DNA of 64,000 bases. It comes from COE1 sp910588595 (lineage in GTDB: Bacteria > Bacillota > Clostridia > Lachnospirales > Lachnospiraceae). The notes under the pieces were generated by a model that saw nothing but the letters and a program-made list of their open reading frames with translations, searched no databases and was not told the origin of the DNA. Each line of letters opens with the position of its first letter. Positions within the stretch are counted from its first letter, which is position 1. The DNA lies in the NCBI GenBank assembly GCA_948957135.1, contig CARDBT010000018.1, positions 1-64,000 of the forward strand, written 5' to 3'. The position numbers and the translations under genes were made by a program. Below are positions 8,510 through 17,045 of this stretch, in pieces.

Positions 8510-8731
8510 GAACGCCCGACTTTGGCGTTCTTTTAACGCCCGACTTTGGCGTTCTTTTAACGCCTGGCTTTGGCGTTCTTTTAACGCCTGGCTTTGGTGT
8601 TCTTTTTACGCCTGACTTTGGTGTTTTTTAACGCCTACTTTGGGCGTTCTTTTAACACCTAGCTTTGGTGTTCTTTTAACACCTGCCCTTGGGTGTTCTT
8701 TTAACGCCTGCCCTTGGTGTTCTTTTTAACG
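8510..8731 (-). repeat. array of nine 24-bp hairpin repeats inside the atp operon
   Basis: Units begin at 8511, 8535, 8559, 8583, 8607, 8630, 8654, 8678 and 8703 (periods 23-25). On the plus strand each reads AACGCC, a 5-8 base spacer, GGCGTT and C plus T run. Several units have changed to AACACC with GGTGTT (units 7 and 8), keeping the stem. Adjacent units can also pair across the T run. The array lies between the atpG stop (8744) and atpD start (8453). No spacer diversity is present, so it is not a CRISPR. Confidence 0.9.
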
Positions 8732-8743
8732 AAACTTCGATAT

Positions 8744-9595
8744 TTATGATATTGCCTGCGCACCCGCGATGATCTCTGTCAGCTCCTGCGTGATCGCACT
8801 CTGGCGCGCCCTGTTATAGAGCAGCGACAAGCTCGAGATGATCTCGTCTGCATTGTTGGTCGCATTGTCCATCGCCTGCATTCTGGCTGCGTTCTCACTC
8901 GCGACAGCCTCGATCATCGCCCCGTAGATCAGGCTTGTGATGTACTTCGGGATGATCAGTTCGATCGCGTCCTCTGTCTCAGGCTCAAAATCCAGCACAG
9001 CCTTGTCATCATCGCTGCGCTCGTCCTCGATCTGAATGGGAAGCAGCTTCAGTCTGGTCGGGATGTGCGTCACAGTATTCTTAAATCCTGTGTAGACAAC
9101 ATAGATCTCACCCACCTTGCCGGTTGCGAAGTCGTCAAGCACCTGATTGCTGATCTTCATGGCATCGGCATAGATCGGCTCCTCGATCGCGTCGGAGTAA
9201 TCCTCCCCCATCTCATAGCCAAGTCTTGCAAATGTGTCCCTTCCCTTGCTTCCTACCGGATAAATGATCAAATCATCCTTATTCCACTCATTGTCCCTCA
9301 CAAGCTTGATGATATTGGAATTGTAGCCGCCGGCAAGCCCCCTGCTGCCCGTGATCACGATCACAGCCTTTTTGGGGGAGTTGTTCGCCTTGAGGTACGG
9401 ATGGTTGATATCCCCTGCTTTGGAAAGCATGGAAACCACCGTTTGATACATGCAGTTGAAATACGTCTTGGACTTCTCTGCACGTCCCTTCGCTCTTTGC
9501 AGTTTGACGGTGGAAACAAGCTTCATGGCCTTCGTAATCTGCTGTGTGCTCTGCACAGAACTCTTACGTCTCTTTATGTCTCTCATTGAGGCCAT
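8744..9595 (-). CDS. atpG: F-type ATP synthase gamma subunit
   Basis: The 283-residue rotor shaft subunit. It has the N-terminal helix MRDIKRRKSSVQSTQQITKA family signature and the C-terminal helix NNADEIISSLSLLYNRARQSAITQELTEI. Standard length. It starts 23 bp after the atpA stop. It is followed by the 24-bp hairpin array, an unusual separation between gamma and beta genes. Confidence 0.97.
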   Translation of the reverse strand: MASMRDIKRRKSSVQSTQQITKAMKLVSTVKLQRAKGRAEKSKTYFNCMYQTVVSMLSKAGDINHPYLKANNSPKKAVIVITGSRGLAGGYNSNIIKLVRDNEWNKDDLIIYPVGSKGRDTFARLGYEMGEDYSDAIEEPIYADAMKISNQVLDDFATGKVGEIYVVYTGFKNTVTHIPTRLKLLPIQIEDERSDDDKAVLDFEPETEDAIELIIPKYITSLIYGAMIEAVASENAARMQAMDNATNNADEIISSLSLLYNRARQSAITQELTEIIAGAQAIS

Positions 9596-9618
9596 AAATA
9601 TTCAGTCCCCCCTTCTTT

Positions 9619-11124
9619 TTACTTAAAGCGTCCTTTGAACTCTTCAATCGCTGCGACGAGCGTTTTCTCGGTCTCGTCCGAGATCACCCTCTCATCCCTG
9701 ATCGCCTGCGGCACCTGCGGATATTTGGTGTCAAGGAACTCAAAAAGCTCTGCCTCAAATCTGGTGATGTCCGACACGGGCACATCGAGCAGATACTTTC
9801 TCGTGGCAACAAACAAAATGATAACCTGATATTCTACAGCCATCGGTTTGTACTGCGGCTGTTTTAAGATCTCCTTGATGCGTGCACCCTGGTCAAGTCT
9901 CTCCTTGGTATCCGCGTCAAGATCGGAGCCAAACTGCGCGAACGAGGCAAGTTCTCTGTACTGTGCAAGTTCCGTACGGATCGGTCCTGCGATCTTCTTC
10001 ATCGCCTTGATCTGCGCGGAACCACCTACTCGCGAAACGGACAGACCTGCATTTACGGCTGGTCTGAAACCGGAATTGAACATCTCCGTCTCGAGGTAGA
10101 TCTGACCATCCGTGATCGAGATCACGTTTGTCGGGATATATGCGGAAACGTCGCCCGCCTGCGTCTCAATGATCGGCAGCGCCGTGATGGAACCTCCGCC
10201 GTACTCCTCGCTCATGCGGCATGCGCGCTCGAGCAGTCTCGAGTGGAGATAGAACACGTCTCCAGGGAAAGCCTCACGTCCGGGCGGACGCTTTAACAGC
10301 AGGGAGAGTGTACGGTATGCAACGGCGTGCTTACTCAGATCATCGTAGATGATGAGCACATCCTCGCCGTTCTCCATCCACTCTTCACCGATCGCGCAGC
10401 CCGAGTACGGAGCAATGTACTGCAGCGGTGCAAGCTCGCTCGCCGTCGCAGCCACGATCGTCGTGTACGCCATAGCGCCAAACTCCTCGAGCGTCTTCAC
10501 GATGCTCGCGACGGTCGAAGCCTTCTGACCGATCGCAACGTAGATACATTTCATGTTCTGACCTTTTTGGTTGATGATGGTATCTATGGCGATCGCCGTC
10601 TTACCGGTCTGCCTGTCGCCGATGATCAGCTCGCGCTGTCCTCTTCCGATCGGAACCATGGCATCGATCGCCTTGATACCGGTCTGCATTGGCGTGTCTA
10701 CGGATTTTCTGGTGATAACACCGGATGCAACTCTCTCAATCTGACGGTATTTTGTGCTTGCGACAGGACCCTTGCCGTCGATCGGCTGACCAAGCGCGTT
10801 CACTACGCGTCCAAGCAGGGCATCGCCCACGGGAACCTCCACAACACGGTTGGTCGTCTTTACGGTATCACCCTCGTTAATGTTCTTGGAGCTTCCAAGC
10901 AGCACGGCGCCCACGTTGTCCTCCTCAAGGTTCATGACCATGCCGTAAACCTCTCCCGGAAATTCGAGCAGCTCACCCTGCATCGCCTTCTCCAGTCCAT
11001 GTACGCGTGCGATACCATCTGCCACCTGAATGACCGTACCGACTTCCGATACTTCCAGATCAGCGGCATATCTCTTTATCTGATCCTTAATCACAGAACT
11101 TATTTCTTCTGGTCTTAAATTCAT
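9619..11124 (-). CDS. atpA: F-type ATP synthase alpha subunit
   Basis: The non-catalytic nucleotide-binding alpha subunit, 501 residues from ATG 11124. A longer GTG start at 11136 is possible, but the AAAGG site fits ATG 11124. Motifs: P-loop GDRQTGKT, YVAIGQKAS, and PAVNAGLSVSRVGGSAQ, the alpha-subunit signature. It lies between atpH and atpG with short spacers, as expected. Confidence 0.97.
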   Translation of the reverse strand: MNLRPEEISSVIKDQIKRYAADLEVSEVGTVIQVADGIARVHGLEKAMQGELLEFPGEVYGMVMNLEEDNVGAVLLGSSKNINEGDTVKTTNRVVEVPVGDALLGRVVNALGQPIDGKGPVASTKYRQIERVASGVITRKSVDTPMQTGIKAIDAMVPIGRGQRELIIGDRQTGKTAIAIDTIINQKGQNMKCIYVAIGQKASTVASIVKTLEEFGAMAYTTIVAATASELAPLQYIAPYSGCAIGEEWMENGEDVLIIYDDLSKHAVAYRTLSLLLKRPPGREAFPGDVFYLHSRLLERACRMSEEYGGGSITALPIIETQAGDVSAYIPTNVISITDGQIYLETEMFNSGFRPAVNAGLSVSRVGGSAQIKAMKKIAGPIRTELAQYRELASFAQFGSDLDADTKERLDQGARIKEILKQPQYKPMAVEYQVIILFVATRKYLLDVPVSDITRFEAELFEFLDTKYPQVPQAIRDERVISDETEKTLVAAIEEFKGRFK

Positions 11125-11195
11125 ATGGATCTGCACCTTTCTATATTATTTTGCTCGGATCTGTGACGCCACAGATCCGCCCCGTGAAATTCTAC

Positions 11196-11741
11196 TCACA
11201 GCTGGATCGCCAACAGCTCGCGCTGCAGCTTATCCAATTTTGTCCGGATACTGCTGTCCACAACCCGGTCCCCCATCTTAATGACCATACCACCGATCAG
11301 GCTATTGTCCACATCATAGATGCACTCGATGGTCTTGTATCTGGTGGTGGCGAGCAGCCGGCTCTCGATATCCTGTTTTTCCTGATCATTTATTGCTATA
11401 GCCGTTGTGACATAAGCCGTTCCGATATTGCTGTACTCCTTTACGGATGCTATGAAGTCCTCCAGGATCGCCTCGATCTCCCCGTAACGGTCCTTCTCGA
11501 CGATCGTCAGCAGAAATCCCAACATTTCCCTGCTGAGCTTATCCCGGAACACATTCTGCACCACCTCAAGCTTATCCTCCTTCTGGATCTTTGGGTGGTT
11601 CATGAACTGTCCAAACTCCACATTTGTGCGGATGATTCCAAGAAGTCCCACCGCCTCCTCCAAGAAGGCTGCGGTCCTGTCCTGTTCGACGGCAAGTTCA
11701 AACAACGCCTGAGCATACGTCCTGGAAACTAGCTTAGCCAT
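11196..11741 (-). CDS. atpH: F-type ATP synthase delta subunit
   Basis: A 181-residue OSCP/delta subunit linking F1 to the peripheral stalk. N-terminus ISRTYAQALFELA-type (LVSRTYAQALFELAVEQ) and the C-terminal phrase SLIGGMVIKMGDRVVDSSIRTKLDKL. It overlaps the 3' end of atpF by 13 bp, indicating translational coupling. Confidence 0.95.
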   Translation of the reverse strand: MAKLVSRTYAQALFELAVEQDRTAAFLEEAVGLLGIIRTNVEFGQFMNHPKIQKEDKLEVVQNVFRDKLSREMLGFLLTIVEKDRYGEIEAILEDFIASVKEYSNIGTAYVTTAIAINDQEKQDIESRLLATTRYKTIECIYDVDNSLIGGMVIKMGDRVVDSSIRTKLDKLQRELLAIQL

Positions 11742-12286
11742 GTGCTATCACCTATTTCTTTCAATGTCTTGTCAATGAGTTCATGCTGGGCATTTGTATC
11801 GATATTGGCCTGCACGATCCGGGCTGCCATCAGCGAAGCGACCGCGACCATCTCGCGCTTCACCTCGTCCGCCAGCTTCTGCTTCTCAAGCTCCGCCTCT
11901 TTTCTGGCTGTCTCCACAATCCTGGCAGCTTCCTGCTTCGCATCGGCAACGATCTTTGCCTCGTTTTCCATGCCGCGCTTGCGCGCGTCAGCGAGGATCG
12001 CCTCCGCCTCTTTGCCTACCTGACTTAATTTCTCTTCGTAGAGGGCGCGCGTATCAGCCGCGGATTTCTGGTCAGCCGCCGCCTGGTCGAGTTCTCCCCT
12101 GATCTTCTCCTTCCTGTCGTTCATCAGCTTTCTCACCGGATCGAACAAGAAGTGCGACGCGACAAGGAAAAGGACGAACATTGCGATGATCATGAGAACT
12201 GTATCCGCCAAAAGCTGGAAGTCCAGGTCAAATAACCGGCTCAGTCCCTCTGTCTCGGTAGCAAGTATCATGGTGTGATTCACCAT
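11729..12286 (-). CDS. atpF: F-type ATP synthase b subunit
   Basis: A 185-residue peripheral stalk subunit. One membrane helix (LLADTVLMIIAMFVLFLVASHFLF, about 26-49) is followed by a long charged coiled coil. The conserved DPVRKLMNDRKEKI sequence follows the helix. Overlaps atpH. The 164-bp spacer to atpE holds an imperfect stem-loop. Confidence 0.95.
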   Translation of the reverse strand: MVNHTMILATETEGLSRLFDLDFQLLADTVLMIIAMFVLFLVASHFLFDPVRKLMNDRKEKIRGELDQAAADQKSAADTRALYEEKLSQVGKEAEAILADARKRGMENEAKIVADAKQEAARIVETARKEAELEKQKLADEVKREMVAVASLMAARIVQANIDTNAQHELIDKTLKEIGDSTWLS

Positions 12287-12352
12287 ACCTTTGTACCTCC
12301 TTTTATCATATTTTCATTCACAGAGAACAGCCCTGCCGTTCCCTTAAACGAA

Positions 12353-12419
12353 ACTAAGCACTTCTAAGCCTGCGTCTTTTACATACTTAGAATTTCTTTT
12401 CGTTTTAACGAAGCTCTGG
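12353..12419 (-). repeat. imperfect stem-loop between atpE and atpF
   Basis: The arms TTAAACGAAACTAAG... and the complement of CTTAGAATTTCTTTTCGTTTTAA pair imperfectly over about 20 bp in the leader of atpF, just downstream of atpE. It could affect the relative yield of the abundant c subunit; that role is inferred. Confidence 0.5.
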
Positions 12420-12450
12420 AAAATCTTTGCAGAATTTCTCTCCGTTATCC

Positions 12451-12705
12451 TTACGGTACTAAAGGTTTTACGAACAATAACAGCATTGCCACGAGCAGAC
12501 CATAGAGACCTGTCGTCTCGGCAACCGCCTGACCAAGAAGCATGGTGGAGGTGACATCAGACTTTGCGCCCGGGTTCCTGCCCACCGCTGCCGCTGCATG
12601 ACCTGCGGCGATACCCTGGCCTACACCAGGTCCGATACCTGCGATAACCGCAAGACCTGCGCCAATTGCTGAACAACCTAAGATAAAGTTTGAATTGAAT
12701 TCCAT
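12451..12705 (-). CDS. atpE: F-type ATP synthase c subunit, sodium-type residue set
   Basis: The 84-residue proteolipid forms the Fo rotor ring. Two hydrophobic helices flank the polar loop RNPGAK (43-48). The ion-binding carboxylate is Glu63 in GQAVAETTGLYG. Gln30 (PGVGQG), Val61, Glu63, Thr64 and Tyr68 correspond, with an offset of two, to the residues described for the sodium-binding c ring of Ilyobacter tartaricus (Gln32, Val63, Glu65, Ser66, Tyr70). Sodium coupling is therefore likely but inferred. Confidence 0.96.
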   Translation of the reverse strand: MEFNSNFILGCSAIGAGLAVIAGIGPGVGQGIAAGHAAAAVGRNPGAKSDVTSTMLLGQAVAETTGLYGLLVAMLLLFVKPLVP

Positions 12706-12788
12706 AGTTAATTCCTCCTGTGAAATATTTAGTGAGATTTAGAAAACTTAAATCATCTGCGGAGAACAGCCGCGCTGTCCTCTTGGTT

Positions 12789-13505
12789 TTACCCCTCAAT
12801 GGCATTGTTGATATATGTCATTGTCAGCATGCAGAATACATATGTCTGGATCGCTCCGGAGAACAAGTCAAAGTACACATGAAGCGCTGCCGGCCAGCCT
12901 GTCGCGATAAACCCGAGCAGACCGTAGAGCAATGCCATCATAACGGTTCCTGACAGAACGTTCGCGAACAAACGAAGCGACAGGGAAATAGGTACTGCCA
13001 CATCGCCGATCACATTGATCGGTGCCCAGATCGGCCATGGATCGCACAGTCCCTTGATCACGCCCGAGACCTTCTGGTACTTGAATTTATTGAAGGTTAT
13101 CAGGGTAAATGTGATCAGACCAAGCGCAAATGTCACACCGTAGTCAGCCGTGGGCGCCCTCAGCCCCATCAGACCTGAAATATTGCTGATCAGGATAAAG
13201 ATGAACAGCGTGCCGATATAGTTGGCAAAAGCTGTCGCATTCTTGCCCATGACACCCCTGATCATGTTGTCGAGCATCTCGACCACGAGTTCCACAACGT
13301 TTTGGAAAGCTCCGGGGACTTCCGTCGCATGTTTGACCGCCCTGTTTGCACACAGGCAAAAGATAATGATGATCGCCATGACGATAAAAAGGCATACATG
13401 CGTAGTTGTTATCCACAGCTTCTGTCCGAAGAGTTCATACTGAAACACACCGTGTATCATAAAATCGATATCGTCAGCACCGGATAACAAAATTCCTGCT
13501 CCCAT
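12789..13505 (-). CDS. atpB: F-type ATP synthase a subunit
   Basis: A 238-residue membrane subunit a of Fo, which forms the ion half-channels against the c ring. Several hydrophobic helices. The conserved C-terminal stretch PISLSLRLFANVLSGTVMM carries the essential arginine. It starts after GAGGTGAGTGT and is followed 83 bp later by atpE. Confidence 0.96.
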   Translation of the reverse strand: MGAGILLSGADDIDFMIHGVFQYELFGQKLWITTTHVCLFIVMAIIIIFCLCANRAVKHATEVPGAFQNVVELVVEMLDNMIRGVMGKNATAFANYIGTLFIFILISNISGLMGLRAPTADYGVTFALGLITFTLITFNKFKYQKVSGVIKGLCDPWPIWAPINVIGDVAVPISLSLRLFANVLSGTVMMALLYGLLGFIATGWPAALHVYFDLFSGAIQTYVFCMLTMTYINNAIEG

Positions 13506-13666
13506 ACACTCACCTCCTTGTTTTATTTCTCTATTCAGTTTTACTTAGAACTGTTCAAGGATCACCCGGGACAAATATTTGTCCGGCGTAATCTGCCAAC
13601 AGCTCCTTATCACGGTAACTATCCGTCTCCTTATAGTTACATTTCATTTGCTTCTGAGGCATTCCC

Positions 13667-14062
13667 CTACGCCCCACGGTGAGACAACCTCGCAAGCAGC
13701 GGCTGCAGATAGGCCGATACCTTCAAACCCATAACACCCGCAAAAGCAGCCAGTGGATTGCCAACCTTTGTCAACATCAGGATTCCCAATATGACCACCA
13801 CTATAAAATACCTGATGATATTTTGTCTCGTTGCTGATGCCTGCGCCCCCTTTACATCTCTTTCAACGGCTGTGTTCAAAGTGACCGCCATATGAAAGGC
13901 CATGAATATTGCTGTAAACACTCCTACCCAGAGTCCTACACTGTAGCCTGTTTTATCCTCCACGAGAAAAAAGACGACCACCTGACACAGGATCCCAAAT
14001 AAAATGATCCCCAAAAGCAGCCCCGGAAGAGCTGTATTTATTTTTCTAAGTCTGGTCATCAT
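13667..14062 (-). CDS. atpI: ATP synthase subunit I
   Basis: A 131-residue membrane protein with about four hydrophobic segments (for example LPGLLLGIILFGILCQVVVFFLV and NIIRYFIVVVILGILML), fitting the AtpI assembly-factor family. I chose ATG 14062, which overlaps the end of the preceding atpZ-like gene; the longer upstream reading is antisense-like and lacks a ribosome site. Position at the head of the atp operon supports the call. Confidence 0.85.
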   Translation of the reverse strand: MMTRLRKINTALPGLLLGIILFGILCQVVVFFLVEDKTGYSVGLWVGVFTAIFMAFHMAVTLNTAVERDVKGAQASATRQNIIRYFIVVVILGILMLTKVGNPLAAFAGVMGLKVSAYLQPLLARLSHRGA

Positions 14063-14294
14063 CCTTCTCTTCTCCCTCGTAAATCTTCCTTGCGAGAATA
14101 AAAATGTTCCGAAATCCCGCCAAAGCTCCCACAAAGAACAATAAAACAAACCAAAATGCGGTTCCCAGTTTCCTGTCAAGAAACAGTCCCGCAAAAGAGC
14201 ACATAAAGATGGGCACAAGCATATTGATGCCAAACTGGGTGATCACCGCCAGTGACCGATAGACTGACTTTTTGTACTTTTTGTTCCGCCCCAT
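14046..14294 (-). CDS. AtpZ/AtpI-like small membrane protein
   Basis: An 82-residue protein with two membrane helices (VITQFGINMLVPIFMCSFAGLFLD and FWFVLLFFVGALAGFRNIFIL) and a charged tail ending EGEEKDDDQT. This is the AtpZ layout, a family that works with AtpI in c-ring assembly and ion supply. ATG 14294 has GGAGG 8 bp upstream; the alternative GTG at 14324 does not. First gene of the operon. Confidence 0.82.
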   Translation of the reverse strand: MGRNKKYKKSVYRSLAVITQFGINMLVPIFMCSFAGLFLDRKLGTAFWFVLLFFVGALAGFRNIFILARKIYEGEEKDDDQT

Positions 14295-14344
14295 CCGACC
14301 GCCTCCACATGCCGCATTTCCCACTCTTTTGATGCCTAACCATA

Positions 14345-14373
14345 ATTATACAGAAATCTGGTAAAATTGTCTA
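14345..14373 (-). promoter_or_regulatory. promoter of the atp operon
   Basis: On the minus strand: -35 TAGACA (14373-14368), 17-bp spacer, -10 TATAAT (14350-14345). The expected start site is near 14338, about 45 nt before the atpZ ATG. Confidence 0.75.
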
Positions 14374-14469
14374 GTAAATGTCTTATTTTTTTACGACAAA
14401 GCCAAAAAAGATGCCGAACATTTTCTCGTGTCCGACACCTTTTTCCTGCAAAATCCTTTATGTTCCGGC

Positions 14470-15597
14470 TTACTTTACCATCACGTCGGCAAAGGAGAAC
14501 TTCCCTTCCGTCACCGCAAAAAGCTCCTGCTTTGCCAGCCTGAAACAGTCGAGCATCTCCGGTGAGAACACGCCGCACTCTCCCTCCAGGATCATGCGCG
14601 CCGCCTCCTCGACCGCAAACGGATCCTTGTACACGCGCTTGCTCACCAGCGCGTCATACACATCCACGACCGACACGATCTGTGCCCAGATCGGGATCTC
14701 GTCCCCCTTTAGCCTGTCCGGGTACCCGTTTCCGTCATGGCGCTCATGGTGGTACCTGCAGATATCATAACAGTAGTGATAGAATTCGTTGTCCTCCTGC
14801 TTGAACTTCTCGAGGAGCTCGCAGCCGTAGATCGTGTGCTTCTTCATCTCCTCGAACTCTTCCTCCGAAAGCTTGCCCGGCTTTAACAGGATGCTGTCCG
14901 GTATCGCGATCTTGCCGATATCATGCAGCGCCGACGCATTGACGATCAGCGATGACTGCTCCTTTGTGATGCCGTACTTCGGATAGATCTTCATGATATA
15001 TTTCAGAAAGAGCTTCGTGAAATACTTCACCCGCTGAATGTGCTCCCCGGACTCAAGGCTTCGGAACTCAACAACCGAACTTAAAGCATTCACCAGGAAC
15101 TCGTTGCTGCGCTCAAGTTTCTCCCTGCTCTCCCGCAGCTGTCTTGTGCGCTTCTCGAGTTTGTGTTCGATGTAGATCCTATGTTCAAAGAGCTCCATGA
15201 TATTCTTGGCGCGCCGCATGACGACATTCGGCGCAAACGGCTTGTAGATGATATCGGAAGCACCGTACTCGTAAGCCTTCTCATCCGTCTCATCCGTCGC
15301 CTCACCCGTGATCATGATCACAGGGATCGTGTTGATATAGTACTCCTCATTCATGAACGCCAGCACATCGAGACCGGACTTTTTGGGCATCAGCAGATCG
15401 AGGAACAGCAGGCACAGCTTATCGCTGTCCTTCTTGATGATCTCGATCGCCTGCTCTCCGTTCTCAGCCTCGATAATATTATACTGCTCATCAAATATAA
15501 ATTTGATCATCTCACGGTTGATCTCCGCGTCGTCCGCGATCAGAATCGTATTTTTCTCTATTGTTTCTATCTCTTCCATCGTTTCCATTGTTTCCAT
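14470..15597 (-). CDS. response regulator with HD-GYP phosphodiesterase domain
   Basis: A 375-residue REC-HD-GYP protein. The receiver domain (about 15-135) has the acidic pair ADDAE, phospho-acceptor in CLLFLDLLMPKKSG and Lys in IYKPF. A coiled linker leads to an HD-GYP domain with HDIGK, the catalytic HHERHDGNGYP and the downstream VVDVYDAL. HD-GYP domains hydrolyse cyclic-di-GMP. The N-terminus starts METMETMEEIE from a 9-bp DNA repeat with three in-frame ATG codons. It is the last gene of the FIST-MCP-Hpt operon, which suggests phosphotransfer from the Hpt. Confidence 0.9.
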   Translation of the reverse strand: METMETMEEIETIEKNTILIADDAEINREMIKFIFDEQYNIIEAENGEQAIEIIKKDSDKLCLLFLDLLMPKKSGLDVLAFMNEEYYINTIPVIMITGEATDETDEKAYEYGASDIIYKPFAPNVVMRRAKNIMELFEHRIYIEHKLEKRTRQLRESREKLERSNEFLVNALSSVVEFRSLESGEHIQRVKYFTKLFLKYIMKIYPKYGITKEQSSLIVNASALHDIGKIAIPDSILLKPGKLSEEEFEEMKKHTIYGCELLEKFKQEDNEFYHYCYDICRYHHERHDGNGYPDRLKGDEIPIWAQIVSVVDVYDALVSKRVYKDPFAVEEAARMILEGECGVFSPEMLDCFRLAKQELFAVTEGKFSFADVMVK

Positions 15598-15640
15598 CGA
15601 AATTCGTTCCCTTTCCTTTTTATGATGCTGCTCTATGCCG

Positions 15641-15991
15641 CTACGCCAACAGCTTCCCGATCCCCGTGATCACGATATCATAATCCTCTGTCACCTTTTC
15701 AAGCATCTTCTTTGCGCCCTCTATATCCTTTCCCCGAAGCACCTCCGTGATCTCATGGCTGGACTGGAACAGACGTGTAAACGCCATATTCTGGCACATC
15801 CCCTTCATCGTGTGGGCTGCCCGGAACGCCTCCTCGGCATCGCCGTCATTGATGCTCTGGACAAGCGTCTTATAACTCTCATCCCTTGTGAACATGCCTG
15901 CAAACTTCCTGATCCTGTCCTCCGTCCTCAGCCGTGACATGATCTCATTGTAGTCGCCGCCAACTTCATCATAAAACTCCTGTACTGTCAT
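15641..15991 (-). CDS. histidine phosphotransfer (Hpt) protein
   Basis: A 116-residue Hpt domain protein. The phosphoryl-accepting histidine is in FRAAHTMKGMCQNMAF, followed by the helix HEITEVLRGKD. The ATG at 15991 (MTVQEFYDEV) is preceded by AGGAGGGAAGG, so the longer reading frame to 16069 is not needed. It sits between a chemoreceptor gene and a REC-HD-GYP gene, without a kinase of its own. It may take phosphate from CheA or another kinase and pass it to the HD-GYP protein; this is inferred. Confidence 0.88.
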   Translation of the reverse strand: MTVQEFYDEVGGDYNEIMSRLRTEDRIRKFAGMFTRDESYKTLVQSINDGDAEEAFRAAHTMKGMCQNMAFTRLFQSSHEITEVLRGKDIEGAKKMLEKVTEDYDIVITGIGKLLA

Positions 15992-16078
15992 ACCTTCCCT
16001 CCTGAATTCCTCTGATACAAATTTTTTGCTGATATTCTGAATTATATCGCATATTTGTCCATAATTCAACCACTTTCA

Positions 16079-17028
16079 TCAGGGATTCATCGCCTTGACC
16101 AGGGGATGGATCTGTGAAAGGATATTGTCCATGTCTTCAAATATTGCACTCTTCGTTGTTCCAAGATTATTTGCCTGATCAATGTGCTTAACTACATCGC
16201 GATACTGCTGCTTGATCTCGTCAAAGAACTCCCCGATCGTCTGAAGATCCCTGTGCGCATCCTCGATCACATTGGAGATCTCCGTCTGTACTGACACCGT
16301 TTTCTCAGCAGTCTCGGTGATCTTGTTGAAGGATTCATATGTACTGTTGACGGTATCGATATTCTGGCTCAATGCGCGCTGGGATGCTGAGATGCTGTTG
16401 TTAAGTTCCCCCGTTCCGCACTCCACCTCATGGAACCTGTATCAACTTCCTCCGCAAGCTGTTTGATCTGGTCCGCAAGCTCCTTTACATTCGTTGCAAC
16501 CACAGCAAATCCTCTGCCCGACTGCCCGGCTCTCGCAGCCTCGATCGATGCGTTGAGCGCAAGGATATTGGTCTGTTCCGCGATCGATATGATCTTTTTC
16601 ATGCACTGCTTTATTCCCTCTACCGAGGTCTGCAGCTGTGCAAACGTCTGCTCCATGTCACTGTAAGTTCTCTCCACATGGACCGAGGTACTCTTTAGCT
16701 CCTCCACTTTTCCCTGTGCCTCTGACACTGCATCGGAGATGGATCCGCGCACCTGTTCAAACTGTCCTGCAACATTGTTTATGTCAGAAAAAGACTGTTC
16801 GAAACCTGACAGCTGCTCGCGAAAATTGTCCGCCTTTCTCATGACCCCCGAAAAAGAACTGCCCACCATACCAAGCTCCCACAGGGACTCGACCTCCTTG
16901 CTGACCAACTCTTTCTGGTACTCTTTTATGCTGTCCGCCGCGTGAAGTATCGGATAGAGACTGTAGCCACCGCCCTGCCTGTCACCAGCTTTTTTCCTGT
17001 GCAATCCTTGTATTTTAGAAAATGCCAT
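16079..17028 (-). pseudogene. soluble methyl-accepting chemotaxis protein, one-base frameshift
   Basis: Two frames together encode one chemoreceptor of about 315 residues without membrane helices. The first frame (17028 down to about 16432) runs through the signalling tip EQTNILALNASIEAARAGQSGRGFAVVA to LAEEVDTGS. The second frame (from about 16430 to 16079) continues ECGTGELNNSISASQ to the end. Adding one C to the minus-strand TTCC before ATGAGG would give GSHEVECGTGEL and restore one frame. It is either a sequencing or assembly slip in a short homopolymer or a true recent mutation. Flanked by the FIST gene 18 bp upstream. Confidence 0.85.
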
Positions 17029-17045
17029 ATCGTATATCCCTCCTT

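Noticed and set aside
8510..8731. CRISPR-like array
   Set aside because: The period is only 24 bp, the whole unit is repeated, and there are no unique spacers or cas genes.
16079..17028. programmed ribosomal frameshift in the chemoreceptor gene
   Set aside because: No slippery heptamer or downstream stem was seen; a one-base C deletion explains it better.
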